From Hermatobates lingyangjiaoensis (Eukaryota; Arthropoda; Insecta; Hemiptera; Hermatobatidae): DNA of 64,000 nt. Under the pieces are notes generated by a model. The model ran no database searches and was not told where the DNA came from. It saw only the letters and a list, made by a program, of their open reading frames with translations. The stretch is taken from the NCBI GenBank assembly GCA_026182355.1, contig JAPFBL010000312.1:288001-352000 (forward strand), given 5' to 3'. Below, in pieces: positions 47,125-59,570 of this stretch. Numbering within the stretch: position 1 is the stretch's first letter; each line of letters begins with the position of its first letter. Position numbers and translations under genes: made by a program.

Positions 47125-48480
47125 GTAGTATGAAGACAGTCATAAGTGTGGAATATGTTGTATGGATTCAAAAGTATGGAATATGTAGTATAGAGTCAAA
47201 CATAAGTGTGGAGTATGTAGTATGGATTTAAAAGTATGGAATATGTAGTATAGAGTCAAACATAAGTGTGGAGTATGTAGTATGGATTTAAAAGTATGGA
47301 ATATGTAGTATAGAGTCAAACATAAGTGTGGAATATGTAGTATGAATTCAGAATATGGAATATGTAGTATAGAGTCAATCTAAGTGTGGAATATATGGTA
47401 TGAATTCATAAGTATGGAACATGTAGTATAAAGTCAGTCATAAGTGTGGAATATATGGTATGAATTCAAAAGTATGGAACATGTAGTATAAAGTCAGTCA
47501 TAAGTGTGGAATATATGGTATGAATTCAAAAGTATGGAACATGTAGTATAAAGTCAGTCATAAGTGTGGAATATGTATATAAATGGAATTCAATAAATTG
47601 AGATAATGTGAGTAATGGTTATCAAAAGTATGGAATATGTAGTAGAGAGTCAATTATAAGTGTGGAATGTAGTATGGAATTTAAAATATGGAATACATGT
47701 AGTATAACTCATCATAAATGTGGAATATGATAGGTATTGGAATGTATTAAAGTATGGAATATGTATTAACAGTCAATCATAAGTGTGGAATATGTAGTAT
47801 GGATTCAAAATATGGAATATTACGTATAAATCAGTCATAAGTTGGAATATGTAGTATGGATTTAAAAATATGGAATATGTAGTATAGACTCAATCATAAA
47901 TGTGGAGTATGTAGTATGGATTCAAAAGTATGGAATATGTATTATACAGTCAATCATAAGTGTGGAATATGTAGTATGGATTCAAAAGTATGGAATATGT
48001 AGTATAGAGTCAATCATAAGTGTGGAATATGTAATATGGATTCAAAAGTATGGAATATGTAGTATAGAGTCAATCATAAGTGTGGAATATGTAATATGGA
48101 TTCAAAAGTATGGATATGTAGTATAGAGTCATAAGTGTGCATTATGATGTATGGATTCAAAAGCATGGAACATGTAGTATGGCGTCAATAACAAGTGTGG
48201 AAAATGTAGTATGGTTTCAAAAGTATGGATATGTAGTATAGTCAATCATAAGTGTGGAATATGAAGTAGAAGTCAATAAAGTGTGGAATGTAGTATGGTT
48301 TAAAATATGGATATGTAGTATAGACTCAATCATAATGTGGATATGTAGTATGGATAAATAGTATGGATATGTAGTATAGAGTCAATCACAAGTGTGGAAT
48401 ATCTAGTATGGATTCAAAAGTATGGAATCATAATAGTGGAATTATTAGTGACGAATAAAAGTATGGAATGCTTAGTGTGG
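47125..48480. repeat. Minisatellite, about 58 bp unit
   Basis: The unit reads AAGTGTGGAATATGTAGTAT, GGATTCAAAAGTATGGAATA, TGTAGTATAGAGTCAATCAT. Copies are near-identical at 47160-47340 and 47880-48120. Around 47580-47860 and 48120-48400 they carry many small deletions. The 74-codon plus frame is a translation of the repeat. Confidence 0.93.
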
Positions 48481-48649
48481 AGGTATTTACTAAATTCTTA
48501 GTATGCAATAATCTATAGAATTATTAGTGTGGAAATATTAGTATGGATCATTAATTCTGATTAGTTCATGTGGAATCATTAGTATAATCATTAATGTGGA
48601 ACCATTATTTATAATGATTACTGTGGAAATAATAATGTATATTTAGTGA

Positions 48650-51600
48650 TAATAGAACGAAATATATTATTATTAAGGGAATGATTCTTATTGAATCATT
48701 GATGTGAAATTATATATACTTGGGGCTGCCTGATTTAAATAAAAAACATAGATAAAGTTACTAAAAATATATATAATAAAATGTTTATTGTTATTATAAT
48801 GTTAAAATGTCTACAAAAGCGTGTTTATAGAAAAAAATTTTAAAAAAATATATATAACACAAAAACATATTTTTTTAATAATATAAAAATGTTCTAAATG
48901 ATTATAATATTAAACTTATATATATGTTAGTGCAATAAATCTGTCAAAAATCTTAACTGTTTAAACAAGGATATCATTATTTTAATGAATTTCATATAAA
49001 TTGATGCACTTAAAATCTTTTCTTTTACAAACTAATGAAACAATATTAAAAGAAGTTATTCTGTTATGTTGAACGATTTCTGTTTCTTTTTTTATATTTT
49101 TTTTAATGTTAACAAGGATACGATGATATGCAGAAGTGTTGCTATAATAATATTATAGGTAATTCTATTATTTATAGTAGCGGCAGTGAGTCAGCTTTAC
49201 GGTTTGAAGGTGCAAATTGTTTTCTTTTTGCTAGGAAATTCATACTATTATTATTATTATTATTATTCGTTTAAGAATGAGAATTATTTCTATTATTAAA
49301 ATAGAATTAATAATATTTCAGAAACACTGGGTTACATCAACTTTTAAGAAGGTTTGAGGGAGTATAAAACGTAATCCGATATTTCGTCGAAATTTTGTTT
49401 ATGTAAAAACTTTTCTTTTGAATAAATACCATATAGTATTTATGGTTTAAATCACAGCTTTTAAATTTATATTCGTGCAAATATATTTAAAAAAAAATTT
49501 AACTAAATATTTGTGTTTTAGTTATTTACCAGTAGATTTAAAATAAAAATGATAACTGTTCACCTTTCATTACAATTTTAAAGGGGGGGGGGGGGATATT
49601 CGCTTTTTGCAGTGACCGTATTTCAACGCAGTTTGAATTTATTAAAATTTAAACGTATACTGTAACAATATTAAAAAAAAAAAGAAAGGAATTAAATGTG
49701 CTAATTTGACTGAATATGTTTATCAAAAATGATTATAGAAAAATTGGATTCTTTATAGGTATATAATGTTAATTACATGCAATACGATAGCATTATATTG
49801 AGAATTTTATTTAAAAATGTAATTATCTGTTTTTAAATAAAATATGAGCTTGGATTATTTCAAAATGATTGGTTGATTTCAAATCAACAATATTAATATT
49901 ATTAATCATGTCAACAATCATTATCAACATTATAATATTAATCAACAATCATGTCATTAATATTAATTGCATGAATCAGCTGTAAAGTTTCCCCTCTGTT
50001 TAATGAAATGATTATTTTAAAATGTTAAACTTTACTAATCAGTACATGTTTGTATCTTTACAACTTTGTATAAAAACTATCAGGAATATGGTGCCTTCTA
50101 TCTTCAGCCCACCCTTTCATTATTCATCTAATTAGGATCACTAAAAAGTACAATTAAAATGTATGTGAAATAAAACCTTCCATTTATGTTATAATCACGT
50201 GTTAATTAATCAGTAAACTAAAAAAAAAAATGTAAGTTGTGTAATTATTCTTTTTTATTATTTATTTTATTTAACCGTAGGAAGTATTCCGTTATTTTTT
50301 TTTTATCCCATTTTAAACAGTCCTTGTGTTTGATAAACCATGTTTCTCATTATAAATGTGAGACCTAGTTGGTATTTGTTTTCTAGTTTCCAAAAAACTG
50401 CTCAGTTTTTTTCCATTACTTTTAATATGAAGTAGGCAATTTTTAAATCTATTGTACAAATGGTGCTCATGGTGAAATAAATTAACCTTAAAAATATTGT
50501 TGTACTATAACGTTGACGTACTATAACCTATACAGCACTAAAAACCTCGCCACAAGGTTACTAAAAATTCATTTGGTACTAAAATAGCAATCATATTATT
50601 GGAATTTAAATTGTTTACTGCAGGTAATATACAAGGATTTTATTTATATTATCTAATTCTACTTAAACGTTGGTTATTTTTTTTTTATTATTTATTGAAA
50701 CTACTTCATTACCAAAGAATATCATTCCACCATTTTATTTATTTTAAATGAACCGTCAGTTGGTTATGTAATGAATTTATAGTTACTTTTATTTACCAAA
50801 GATTTTATATATTTAAGAAGGCATTTTATATAATTCTTATAAATAATTTATATATAAAGTGATGATCTCTTAATTTATTGTTATTACTTTCCTAATTACC
50901 AAGGATGGGTATTTTATGTAACTCAATTGTTACGCTTATAATATTTGTAATTTATTGTTACCACGTATAACTATGCGTTCAAATACTTATTCCAAAATTT
51001 TATTTATTTTTCGTAATACAACTTTAAGCTGATGATTTTCTTTTTATTTATTGTTACTTCTGATGAATTGCAAATAAAGTTATTCAGAATATAGTTGAAA
51101 CAACTTAATTATATCTTTCAGTAATGATTTACAAATAATTTAATTGATATACACTATAAAATGATGCTGTTAGTATCATTGTTTTTCTTTATTTTTTTTG
51201 TTAAAAACGTTTTAAAGAATGGTGTTTTATCAACAAAAATAGTTAATAAAATGCTTCAATTTTATGCCTTTAATGAAGGTCGCAAGTCATTACATTAGCA
51301 CACAAGAATGTTCATAATTACGTGCAGTTTATTTGTAAATTATTATGACTAGCCTTTTTGTATTTAGCAAATTAAATTGTTGCACACTCATGCATGACTT
51401 ACCTTGTAACTATTTACTTCTCTGCAAAGGCTGTTTTTACTAATTAATATCGTAATTAATCATTAATGTTATTAATTGAAATCCTAAGCTCAATTTTTTT
51501 ATATTACTGTTATCAAAATGAATGTTAATGTAAAAAAAAAGGAAATTAATTATGAATTAGTGTTGTAGAAATTTAAATATTTTTACTTGTTATGAATTTC

Positions 51601-52850
51601 TTGAAATTTTAAACAATTACAGGAATTTTTGTGTAATGTTGTTCTATTAATGTGATTTTATTATTGTATAACAGTTGACATGTTTAATGTTTGTTTTTTT
51701 TTTTGATCTCCTTTTCTTATGCTGGAATATCTTCATACGTTATATTAAATCTTAACCTTACTCGTATATAACAAAAATAGACAACATCCCAGTCTCATAA
51801 ATGATGAGTTAATAATTTTAGATGTAAAGGTTATAAAGTATTCGATTGTAGAAATGATTAATCTTGTTTGATAAACCATTGTTTTAATTTCTTAAATTAA
51901 AACAAAATTCTGTCGCCTGAGTTTATATTTCATAATATCGCAGACTTTTATTAGTTGAATTTCTTCTCCAGATTACATTGTTTTCATTTTTACTGTTTGT
52001 AATAGATGAATTCAAAGAAATTATTTCTGTTCAAAGAAAGGGCTTTTCTTATAAGTGTCTAGAGTGTAGGTTTCATATTTAAAGCGGGCTTTCGAAAATT
52101 CATCCGGTGCCTAGCCTGTTTTGGATAAAATGAGAAATCAAATAAATATCTCATAGTGCACACTTCGGCTTTAACAGGAGTGAAACTAAGAAAAAGATCA
52201 AGAAGAAGGTAAATCAGAGGTATTTATAAAGAATACTGTATCTTCAAAGGGAGAATTTAAAAACATAAATAGTTTTTTTTTCCTGATTGGGTAACCCCCC
52301 ATATCAGGGAGTTTATTTATCACCTGTTCCGTTATATAGATTACGGGTATTTATTTGTAAATTATAATAATAAAAAAAATTCTACTACAATATAGACATT
52401 GTCAAATAATTAAATTTAAAAAAATACAGCACAAAAGGTATAACATACCTTTCTTAATATTAATATTATAAATTATGATAATTATATTATTGATAATTCT
52501 TATAATTACTATTTTAGGTCTTATAATAACACATATATTATATTTAAGGGTTATGTTAACAATTTATCTATGTCTATCGAATTGATTAATTTTATAAATT
52601 TATGAGCTTCAATAGCAATCATTTCGCACTCAGTCATTGGTGATTTTCCACCTTTTTTGAACGTGGACTTTTCTTTTTCGTGTAGTAGATATTTATACAA
52701 AATATGATACCAGTTTTGCAAATTTGCTCCATATGGACAAGTTGGTTGATTTTTAAAATGTTGAGTTGAGGGCCAGATAAGCTTTAGTTTTTCCGTGATC
52801 AGTTGAAGCCATAGTGGTTTTATATGTATGTTATATCTTTTTCTTCATAC
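48650..52850. other. AT-rich intergenic region, no gene recognised
   Basis: Long AT-rich stretch with T runs, a G run at 49582-49593 and ATT repeats at 49248-49266. No open frame has recognisable motifs, and I found no splice-bounded coding exon. The minus-strand sequence at 52560-52720 looks slightly less AT-rich but gives no motif. Confidence 0.5.
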
Positions 52851-52879
52851 TTTCTGTCCCTAATATATATATATATAGC

Positions 52880-53195
52880 AGATTCAGTAATATTTCGACC
52901 GTTTGATAGAATAGCTGTGTTATCTAATCGGGATTCGGTCAAATTTTCTAGGTTGAAAAATCAAACTCTCATTGCCGACGTTTCGGTTTTATTTTAAAAC
53001 CTTTTTCATAGGCAGAAGTAAGAATTTTTTTGACTAAGAAAATGAAATTTACATTATTTAGAGGAATAACAATTTTAACCGGACAAAACCTTCGACTAGA
53101 CTGTCTAGTCTAGACTTACCAACACTCGGCTATGAGAGCTTGGTTTTTCAACCTAGAAAATTTAACCGAATCCCGATTAGATAACACACCTCTCT
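52880..53195. repeat. Inverted repeat of the 4.4 kb family
   Basis: Outer ends GTTATCTAATCGGGATTCGG and inverse at 53165-53185. The inner unit is GCC, CTATGAAAAAGG, a stem of AAAACC, GAAACGT, C, GGC. The cleavage triplet GTC is kept, but G5 of CTGATGA is missing as in the other copies. A direct copy of the left outer part follows at 53400-53570. Confidence 0.65.
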
Positions 53196-53989
53196 CCTCT
53201 CTCTCTCTTATATATATATATATAGATAAACTATTAGAAATTTGTCTGCTTAAGAACTACAAATGAAACATTATTTGACATCAGACAAAGAATTCTGTCT
53301 AGAAGAAGTAGAAACCTTTTTTCACATTTAATCTGAATGCGAGATACTGAATTTTTATCAAATTATACCTAAAACTATAGAAGCGTTAGACACTTTTTTA
53401 TGTGAAACAGGCCAGATAAGATTTACTTTTTCCGTGATCAGTTGGAGCCATAGTGGTTTTATATGTATGTTATATCTTTTTCTTCATGTTTTCTGTCCCT
53501 AATATATATACATATAACGGATTCAATAATATATCGACCATTTGATAGACTAGCTGTGTTATATAAAAGTCATTAAAAACTAAAAGTTTGATGTTCAATT
53601 CAGAAGTTACAACAATGGAATGGTTCAATATGACAGGTATGAACAAGACCGTTGAGATTCAAGCCTCAGTTTTAATAACATGTCAAATTGATAAATGATT
53701 TTAAGATTCTCTTGCTGATAAAATGATTGCAGCTATATGCAAACAAATTATAAATAATTGATTAATATGTATGTATTGTTATATCAAAACAAAACAAAAA
53801 CACTTGGTTGACAAGGCGATTGGTATTATGTTTGCTTACAGTAAAGCTAAGGGCAGGCTGAAAATCACAACAAATTTTTTTTTTTTGGTTTTTATTATAA
53901 ATCTTATTTATAACATTCTTAAATGGATTATATTATTTTTCAGGTAATCCTGTAAGCCTTTTTGTTGCAGGAAAATTTATGTACATTTA

Positions 53990-54385
53990 TTCATTTACGA
54001 CTTTTTTAAGTAGCTGTTCTTTTTTCCTATTTTACACTTCTATGTTGCAGAGGCAATGCAAACAGCAAATTTCCCCAGCTACATTTTCGGGCAAAAACCA
54101 TAGTCCAATAACTCCTAAAATTTATTCACTACTTACTTAACATTATAAGAGAAAACACAAGCTTTCGACCTTGTAGGTCATCCTCAGGCAGAAGAAACTA
54201 ATAAAAACAGATAAATAACAACTCAAAGTAACAAAATAACAGAATACGACTAGAAATACACACATAAGGGATAATTAGGAAAAAACTTTTTAGTGTAATT
54301 AAGAAAAAAGAACAGCTAATTAAAAATTTTGTGAATGCAGAATCTGCTCTGCTTTTCAATAATGTATTCTTGGATGAAGATCTAC
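53990..54385 (-). repeat. Repeat of the AGCT ribozyme family, with ribozyme
   Basis: The ends resemble those of the inverted repeat at 2990-3377 (TTTCTATGTTGCAGAGGCAA, GAATGCAGAATCTGCTCTGC). Between them lies an intact hammerhead core. This looks like a fuller version of the element. Confidence 0.6.
54156..54190 (-). ncRNA. Hammerhead ribozyme, AGCT family
   Basis: CTGAGGA (54181-54187), one extra T, stem II GACC/GGTC (54176-54179 and 54167-54170), GAA (54164-54166), palindromic AGCT (54160-54163) and cleavage base U (54159). Stem I has one Watson-Crick and two wobble pairs. Confidence 0.68.
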
Positions 54386-54534
54386 TGCCAGCTTATACAT
54401 TTATTCATTTATGATCAAACCACAATATGAAAATGGGAAAACAAGACTTGTTTTTCCCATTTTCATATTGTGGTTTGATCATTAATTGTTATTTCACGTG
54501 TTTATGTGAAATCTTTTTGTACATTTATATACTT

Positions 54535-54905
54535 GAATTAGATATCTTTCACTATTTCTTAATCATATTCCATTTTCACCATTAATCCATCCTAATCTTT
54601 TTTCTTATTCATTTAAATGCATGAAATATTTTTCATTAATTCTTAATCATATTCCATTTTCACCATTAATCCATCCTAATCTTTTTTCTTATTCATTTAA
54701 ATGCATGAAATATTTTTCATTAATTCTTAATCATATTCCATTTTCACCATTAATCCATCCTAATCTTTTTTCTTATTCATTTAAATGCATGAAATATTTT
54801 TCATTAATTCTTAATCATATTCCATTTTCACCATTAATCCATCCTAATCATTTTTCTTATTCATTTAAATGCATGAGATATTTTTCGTTAATTATTAATC
54901 ATATT
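54535..54905. repeat. Minisatellite, 84 bp unit, about 4.4 copies
   Basis: Units read ATGAAATATTTTTCATTAAT, TCTTAATCATATTCCATTTT, CACCATTAATCCATCCTAAT, then CTTTTTTC. The 84-base period is divisible by three, so an open frame of 117 codons appears; it is a repeat translation. Confidence 0.94.
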
Positions 54906-55600
54906 TTGTTTACGTACTTCTATTTTCTTCATTATTCTATCTTAATACTTTTTCAATTCTTTTTTTTTATTTAATACAATATCATCCATTATTATTGAAA
55001 CATATTTCTGAACATTGTACAATAATGACTATATTAGACTGAATTGAATTAATACCCAATTAAATAAAGTACAATAAGATCGTATTACTTGGGTATTAAT
55101 TATGAAAGGTGACCTCGATTAATGAAACATCTTTGCAGTCTTCTTAGAGATCTCACTAAGATAAGCACTCTCATCGTGATTATCATTATTAAACATGATC
55201 TGTTACAGTCATTTCCAGTAGATAACTTTGTTGACTTCCACTCTTTATTTTAAATCGAAAAGGTCGAGGTTTGAAGGTTTGTTTTCATCATATAAAGGTA
55301 ATAGTTACATTATTATTATTATAGTCCTATTAATTCATTAATTGAGCAATCTTTATAACAGTTTCTGAATCTTGTTTTATCCATTGACCCTTTTTCCTCC
55401 TCAAAACTATTGATCTTAAAATAATATTCTATTTTTCACTTATATACATTTTGAGGTTTTAATAAATAACGACATAGTATCTAATTAAGCTTTATTTTTA
55501 ACTAAAAAGTAATTTAATGCATATGAAGTGTTCTACAACAATTATAATGATAATAATCATCAAAATTATAGTGGTACTAATTCTTGACCAATTCCTTATA

Positions 55601-56267
55601 CAGTAGTACCTCGAGATACGACTGCTTCTTCTTACGAATTATTCGAGATAAGGCCAAAAATTTCGTGAAAATCCTGTTCTAAATACGACGTAAAATCTGA
55701 GGCGCCGAGAAAGAATTTTCTCGAAACTTCTATAAGCTTCTGAGACCGTTCGGGACAGTCAGTCGTGTGTGTTGCAGGAACGGCCCAATGTGTTCACGTG
55801 AACTGGGCGTAGCGATGCGTATACGACGCTGCAGCATCCTCCCACAAGGCGTCCTTTCTTCAGAAAGCCGGTAAATTTCGTATCGTTCGGGTCCCTGTAT
55901 TTGTGCTCCGACTTCCTCGTATCGCCCGCGTCTCCTTTGTCCTATTTATCTTAATTGTATTAACAATGGGACCTAAGAAGAAGTCCCAGCCACGAACCAA
56001 AATCATGCACCTGAAACTCTGTTTTTACATATTAATTCATTATTTATTCAATTCTTTTGTATTTGTATGGTTAAATGCTTGTTTTTTTAGTGTACTTTTG
56101 TTAGTTTTATAACGTAAAATAGGAAATTATATACGGGTTTTGGGCCGTGGAACCAATTAATTTTTTTTCCATTAATTCCTACGGTAATTATATGTTCGTG
56201 ATACGAATTTTTACTGATTCGACGGGAGTTCTAGAACCAATTAAATCCGTATCTCGAGGCACTACTG
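55601..56267. mobile_element. TA-flanked DNA transposon, Tc1/pogo type, non-autonomous
   Basis: The ends CAGTAGTACCTCGAGATACG and inverse (CGTATCTCGAGGCACTACTG with small changes) bound 667 bases and are flanked by TA on both sides. At 55966 a short frame begins MGPKKKSQPRTK, like the start of a pogo/Tigger-type transposase, but it ends after about 20 relevant residues. The element is probably a deletion derivative. Confidence 0.75.
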
Positions 56268-56644
56268 TATTACAATGCTTCTTCCATGGTGAAGCCAAAG
56301 GAGATCTTGGCTCTTGAGGCAATTAAATTCCTTGTAGCATTTATGTATACCGGTCAAAATTGTTGATAAACAGTTGAAATAAATAATAGAAAAAGAGATA
56401 GTAATATTTATTCAATGAGATCTCTGTGGTAATTTATTTTATTTCTTTCAATGCAATTTTATGAATTTTTTTTTTAAATCTAGAATATACATTTCGTTTG
56501 AATGTCTACTTCAGGTTTTTCCACGTTAAATCCAAATTATAGTAGAAATTAAAATTATGAGTTTCTTTTTTATGAACCCCCAATTTGTTATATTTTATTT
56601 ATGGATCCCGGTTGAGAAACCCAGTTTGACAGTGTGATATTTAC

Positions 56645-56910
56645 GGATATTAAGGGATTTCAAAAATTACGTTTCCACACGAAAAAAAAGTTTAATATGT
56701 AAACTAACAACGCCTTTCAAACACTTAGTGTTCTTCTTCAAGTTTATCATGTGCACGCTTGAGAATCAAAAGAGCAGTCACTTCCGTAGATCAACTCTCA
56801 AGAGTGGAGATGTAAACCTGAAGAAGAACACTAAGTGTTCGAAACGCGTTGTTAGTTTTCATATTACACTTTTTTTTGTAATGGAGACGTAATTTTTGGA
56901 ATCCCCCAAT
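56645..56910. repeat. ACGCGT-family palindrome, right arm intact
   Basis: Inverted outer arms (56645-56745 and 56815-56910). The outer end GAGACGTAATTTTTGGAATC is the sequence amplified in the 41.5-42.65 kb minisatellite. The left ribozyme copy is damaged (TTGAAGA, ACGCCT). Confidence 0.75.
56815..56853 (+). ncRNA. Hammerhead ribozyme, ACGCGT family, apparently complete
   Basis: Stem I AAC (56815-56817) pairs with GTT (56851-56853). CTGAAGA 56818-56824, one extra A, stem II GAACAC/GTGTTC (826-831 and 835-840), GAA 56841-56843, palindromic stem III ACGCGT 56844-56849 and cleavage base T56850. Confidence 0.82.
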
Positions 56911-57159
56911 AGTTGTATTAATTTTATTTTCTCTATTCATAAAATTGTTCTAAATGTATTTATACTTGTAGTTTACACTTTTTTTTTATTTTCACCAAAA
57001 TTTTCACTAATATTGCGAAAAGATTGCGAAGTGTCAGTAAGTGAGACACGCAGTTCTTCTGTCTCATGGTACAAATAAAAAAAAAATACAAATCATCAGA
57101 GAGTTAGTTATCTATATCTACTTTGTACTATAGATATAGATATAGTCATAGGGGCGCCT

Positions 57160-57570
57160 ATGACTACGGGGCAAAATCTGACTGCGATGAAGTTAGTACC
57201 TCACCAGCTGTGAATCCCACCTCATGTCACTGCTGTATTTCTATTCTCTCTTGGATTGGCCACTAAATCCAAACCTAAGCCTAAATCTGGTAAACTTGCA
57301 GAATACCAAAGGACTGATCGAGTGATATTACAATAACTAGATGACAACCGACACCAGTTCAAAAACTATGCTATAGTCCAATCTCAGAAAGATGAAATAG
57401 AATCAATACTCCGAGACACTGCGCACCTGTTGAATAAAGCAGTCGGTACAAAACCATCACTAACTAATGCAATTCTTCAAATTAACCAGTCCCTACAAAC
57501 AGTGGCATATCAAGGGTCGGAAGGCAGTACCTACCAGCAGGCAGCATTTCGAGGGACTAAAAATAGAAAA
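57160..57570 (+). pseudogene. Unrecognised coding relic
   Basis: From about 57250 a plus frame reads LGLATKSKPKPKSGKLAEYQ, one in-frame TAA near 57335, then about 75 codons without a stop (DDNRHQFKNYAIVQSQKDEI through ILQINQSLQTVAYQG) to a TAG at 57571. Base composition is less AT-rich than its flanks. I do not recognise the family; a processed pseudogene or retroelement piece are both possible. Confidence 0.4.
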
Positions 57571-57579
57571 TAGAAAAAA

Positions 57580-57920
57580 ATTATAGGGTAAAAAGCTAGT
57601 GAAATAATCTCCACATATAGAAATTTAATCGTACGAGTATAAACAACGCGTTTCGAACACGTAGTGTTCTTCTTCAGGCATTAACTAAAAAAAAAAAAAA
57701 TACAAATCATCAGAGAGTTAGTTATCTATATCTACTTTGTACTATAGATAACTCTCTGATGGCATTGTAATTTTTTTATTTTAGTCAATGCCTAAACAAG
57801 AACACTACGTGTTCGAAACGTGTTGTTTATACGATTAAATTTCTATATGTGGAGACTATTTAATTAGCTTTTTACCCAGCAATGAGTAAATACCACGTAG
57901 TAACGGATTGCACTACCTTA
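57580..57920. repeat. ACGCGT-family palindrome, left arm intact
   Basis: Outer arms GGTAAAAAGCTAGTGAAATA and inverse. The plus copy (57787-57825) has CTAAACA in place of CTGANGA. Inside the pair, 57687-57752 is a copy of 57068-57133. Confidence 0.7.
57642..57680 (-). ncRNA. Hammerhead ribozyme, ACGCGT family
   Basis: CTGAAGA (57671-57677), one extra A, stem II GAACAC/GTGTTC, GAA (57652-57654), palindromic ACGCGT (57646-57651) and cleavage base U (57645). Stem I has two pairs, one a wobble. Confidence 0.7.
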
Positions 57921-57929
57921 GAAGAAAAA

Positions 57930-58350
57930 AATTATTAAAAGCTATCAAAAATTTTGAAATTTTACACCAAAATGAGTTTTTAATGTCGATATGTTTTATG
58001 TCAGTAATACTGTTTTCCAATCAACTGTAATATTTGCAAAATTAAAAATAAATCTATTTTAAAATTTTAAAAACTAGTTTTTAATGCGGTTGAAAATTTA
58101 CTACATATATTTGCGTAGCTAGTTAATTTAATTTAACAATTTGTAATGATTTGAATTATACATTTTTGTTCATTATCTTTGGTTTCCTTTGATGATAGCT
58201 GTATATGTATACGAGTGCTGTATTAAGATGAAAGTCTGGGACTAATAACAGCAGTCTAAAATTAGATCTTTGATTGCAATTCCATGAAAATTAATATTTT
58301 GTGGACCTTTCTAGGATTTTTAAGGTTAACGGATTATAAAAAGGCCAACG
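57930..58350. repeat. G-run interspersed repeat, copy 3
   Basis: Shares TGATTGCAATTCCATGAAAA, the TTTGGTTTCCTTTGATGATA block and the final TTAACGGATTATAAAAAGGC with copies at 27120, 59571 and 63250. The G run itself is missing here. Confidence 0.6.
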
Positions 58351-59560
58351 GGCGGCAAAAATAGTTAAACCATAGACCTGGCATCAAATTTCAAAACAAT
58401 GAAGGTTATGTTAGGTTGCAATGGCAGTCTCATATGCGACCACAAACATAGAAAATAAATTATTGTCCATTTGTGATACCATAAAACGACCAGCGCAGCA
58501 TATCTTACGACTACTACGGATTGAAAAAATAATTTAGCGAGCCAGTGATAGAATCGGTTGTTTTTATATAAAAGGCTAGACGAAATGAACGATGTCAGAC
58601 GCGTTTTTGCGTGCTCGGCGCTTTTTTTGCTGTTGAAAATAATGGAACAGTTAATATGTATTAATTTTTGTGTAAAAAATCATATTAAATGATCAAAAAA
58701 ACCTCTTAAAATATTGACGGTGGGGTACGGTCAGTCAACTTGAACAAAAAAAAAAATTTTTTTAAGTGCTGTAAGTTATTTCACAGATAATAATTTGTTC
58801 AACAGCAAAAAATCACCGAGTACTCAAACACGATAGTAATCTTTATGTGTCTCACAAAAAAAAAACAGCACATGATAAACAGTCAAAACTGTGAACATAT
58901 GATCATGACGAGTGCCCCAACACAACAACAACAAATATTAATGTACAGACCGCGCGAAATTCAAAAAGTGCCCTATTTAAATTAACCTAGCAATTTAATA
59001 ACTAAATAAATTAAATTCTTAGAAAAAACACACATACAAGCGACCAAAAAACTCACTATTATATTCAGACCGCTTCGTAATCTGATGGATACATCAATGA
59101 GAACAGAAGTCTTATTCAAAAGAAAAGAATAAAATAAATAAAAAGTAAGGTAATTATCAAAAATTAATGACAAATTAAAACTAATTTAGTAGATAACATT
59201 TTTTTTACTTATTTGGTTGTTTTTTTTTTCTTAATGTATGACATTGTAAACCTATGGGCCTGCCGGCCTTTCGCGGAGACACCTCAGGCATTCGGGTTCT
59301 TATGAATTTAAAGTGGCTGAAATGGCGGAGTTTTGACACAAAGAGTCAAAACAGGCTTAACGTCCTCTCCAAAGAACAACGTGCTCAGATGTACTCACTT
59401 CTCGCGTCAATAAATCGTGGGCCACAGTTGGATATTGATTAGCCAATCTACCAGTCCTGTTACTAAAGAGTCAGGTTAGGTTAGGTTACAGTAGCTATCC
59501 CTCCATAAAGGAATACCCATAGACAGAACATTGGTCCTTTGTGACACCACACAAACCAAA
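58350..59560. other. Intergenic region with SINE-tail fragments
   Basis: 58410-58500 and 59470-59570 hold the TTAGGTTRCAGTGG...GTGATACCACA repeat. 59330-59470 is a decayed SINE (AACGTCCTCTCC, AATAAATCGTGGGCC). No gene is recognised; the short frame at 59254-59442 runs through the SINE. Confidence 0.45.
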
Positions 59561-59570
59561 CACTGGCGTA

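Noticed and set aside
47902..48126. 74-codon repetitive frame
   Set aside because: Translation of the 58-bp minisatellite; the repeat is non-coding in neighbouring units, where deletions break it freely.
54621..54974. 117-codon frame with exact internal repeats
   Set aside because: An 84-bp tandem repeat whose period is divisible by three keeps the frame open; no other coding signal.
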